Position numbers and translations under genes: made by a program. Of a stretch of DNA of 6,356 nt, positions 5,535 to 6,356 are shown piece after piece. Location of the stretch: assembly GCA_947459055.1 (NCBI GenBank), contig CANHCG010000110.1:1-6356 (forward strand), in the 5' to 3' direction. The notes beneath the pieces are model-generated. The model was not told the DNA's origin and made no database searches. It was given only the letters and a program-made list of their open reading frames with translations. Position 1 is the stretch's first letter; each line of letters begins with the position of its first letter. This DNA is from Cytophagaceae bacterium (GTDB lineage: Bacteria; Bacteroidota; Bacteroidia; Cytophagales; Spirosomataceae).

Positions 5535-6356
5535 TAATTTTCTTTTAAGAGGGTTTGAATTGTTTTATCAAAATCCTGAGTCCAATCAGCATAATAGGCT
5601 CCCGTGCTCGGCCCAGAAAATCCCGTATGAATTTCCCGAACAATGCCTTTTTTGTCGATAATAAAGGTAGTGGGGTAGCCATTAATTTTGTGCAACATCG
5701 GCAATATTTTCGCAATGGTTTCCTCTTGCGTATCGCCCGCAAATAGAATCGGATAGTCAATCCCCACGCGCTTAATGAAGCTTTCGATTTTAGGTTTCGC
5801 TACGCTCAATTCCGACGAAGCCTCAAATGCCAGTCCAATCACCTCCACGCCCTTGTCCTTATTTTTCCGATAATATGGAGCTAAGAATCGGGATTCATCG
5901 ATGCAATTCGGGCACCAGGACCCCATTAATTCGATCACCACCACTTTGTTCTTAAACCGGTCATCGGCCAGACTGATTTCCTCACCGCGGGTATTGGGCA
6001 ATCGGAAATTAATCCGATCAAAGCCCGGTTTTAAATAGGTTAATTTCTTCAGGTCGGGCAGCGCGGCCTTCGGATCCCATTGAGCCTTCAGGTTTCTTTT
6101 ACCTGCCAAGCCCGAATAAAAAGTACCTGTCAGTGTTTTTCCTTGGATGCGTGCTCGCACTTGCATCAGGTAACTCCCGTCGAAATTGCTTAAAAACAAA
6201 CTGTCTCCACTGATATTTCCTTGCAAATAGCGGTAATCGCCACTGGTCTTCAAAAATGTCCCTGTGACCTGATTTCCTTTTTGGGTAAAAATTCCGACGC
6301 CTGGGCTGTGATTGGTTTCATCGCTCCAAAAATCCGCCATCCATTTTCCTTGCACG
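5534..6356 (-). CDS. TlpA-like thioredoxin-domain protein with N-terminal beta domain (N-terminus outside window)
   Basis: At least 273 codons are open up to the right edge. The GTG at 6355 lies within a conserved-looking GKW segment and is unlikely to be the true start, so the protein is 5' truncated by the window. Counting from that codon, residues 1-93 form a beta-rich domain with repeated patterns (VTGTFLKTSGDYRYLQG, GDSLFLSNFDGS, LTGTFYSG), seen in Bacteroidota TlpA-like proteins. Residues 115-273 are a thioredoxin-like domain of the AhpC/TSA-TlpA type. It has the redox motif GSWCPNC (Cys148 and Cys151), the inserted long helix region, the cis-proline motif GYPTTFIID (Pro218) and a C-terminal helix. 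Such proteins are exported, often as lipoproteins, and reduce or exchange disulfides in the periplasm or at the outer membrane. A signal peptide is expected but cannot be seen. It is the upstream gene of an operon with the PAP2 phosphatase. Confidence 0.9.
   Translation of the reverse strand, partial: VQGKWMADFWSDETNHSPGVGIFTQKGNQVTGTFLKTSGDYRYLQGNISGDSLFLSNFDGSYLMQVRARIQGKTLTGTFYSGLAGKRNLKAQWDPKAALPDLKKLTYLKPGFDRINFRLPNTRGEEISLADDRFKNKVVVIELMGSWCPNCIDESRFLAPYYRKNKDKGVEVIGLAFEASSELSVAKPKIESFIKRVGIDYPILFAGDTQEETIAKILPMLHKINGYPTTFIIDKKGIVREIHTGFSGPSTGAYYADWTQDFDKTIQTLLKEN

Noticed and set aside
5366..5746. Several plus-strand open frames of 60-92 codons across the PAP2 and thioredoxin genes
   Set aside because: They overlap strongly supported minus-strand genes and show no motifs; they are shadows of those genes.
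6353..6355. GTG as a start codon for the thioredoxin-domain protein
   Set aside because: It begins inside a beta-domain with no signal peptide ahead, at the very edge of the window; the gene almost certainly starts further upstream outside it.
1..6356. A defence system, mobile element or otherwise undescribed multi-gene system
   Set aside because: Every gene over 300 bp belongs to a known housekeeping or envelope family, with no transposase, integrase, repeat array or unknown large gene; intergenic gaps are all under 100 bp.

Overview
The window looks like an ordinary chromosomal segment from a member of the Bacteroidota, most likely a Cytophagia-type freshwater or marine bacterium. The signs are protein family choice (a TlpA-type thioredoxin with an N-terminal beta domain, a NhaD antiporter, an MsbA-like exporter), A-rich translation starts without clear Shine-Dalgarno sites, and TAnnTTTG-like -7 elements upstream of genes. 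The exact genus cannot be read from the sequence. I see no RNA genes, insertion sequences, CRISPR arrays or phage genes.

Layout: (1) 1-340, minus strand, the N-terminal part of a family 2 glycosyltransferase that runs off the left edge. (2) A 56-bp divergent intergenic region with a small inverted repeat. (3) 397-2226, plus strand, a complete MsbA-like ABC exporter with a TTG start. (4) A 93-bp gap with a candidate promoter. (5) 2320-3522, plus strand, a class I PLP aminotransferase of the aspartate aminotransferase type. (6) A strong, almost symmetrical intrinsic terminator at 3541-3573. (7) 3586-4845, plus strand, a NhaD-type Na+/H+ antiporter starting only 12 bp after the hairpin. (8) 4842-5534, minus strand, an exported or membrane PAP2-family phosphatase, convergent with nhaD and sharing the palindrome TTAA as the stop on both strands. 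(9) 5534-6356, minus strand, a TlpA-like thioredoxin-domain protein whose N-terminus lies beyond the right edge. Its stop codon overlaps the PAP2 start by one base, so the two form an operon.

Functional reading: most of the genes serve the cell envelope. The glycosyltransferase and the MsbA-like exporter fit the making and flipping of a glycolipid or lipopolysaccharide precursor. The PAP2 enzyme could dephosphorylate a lipid in the inner membrane or periplasm, and the TlpA-like protein handles thiol/disulfide chemistry outside the cytoplasm. The aminotransferase is central metabolism and NhaD is ion homeostasis. No undescribed system stands out. The interesting points are compact architectural ones: shared stop codons, a terminator pressed against the next gene start, and a candidate operator in the divergent region.
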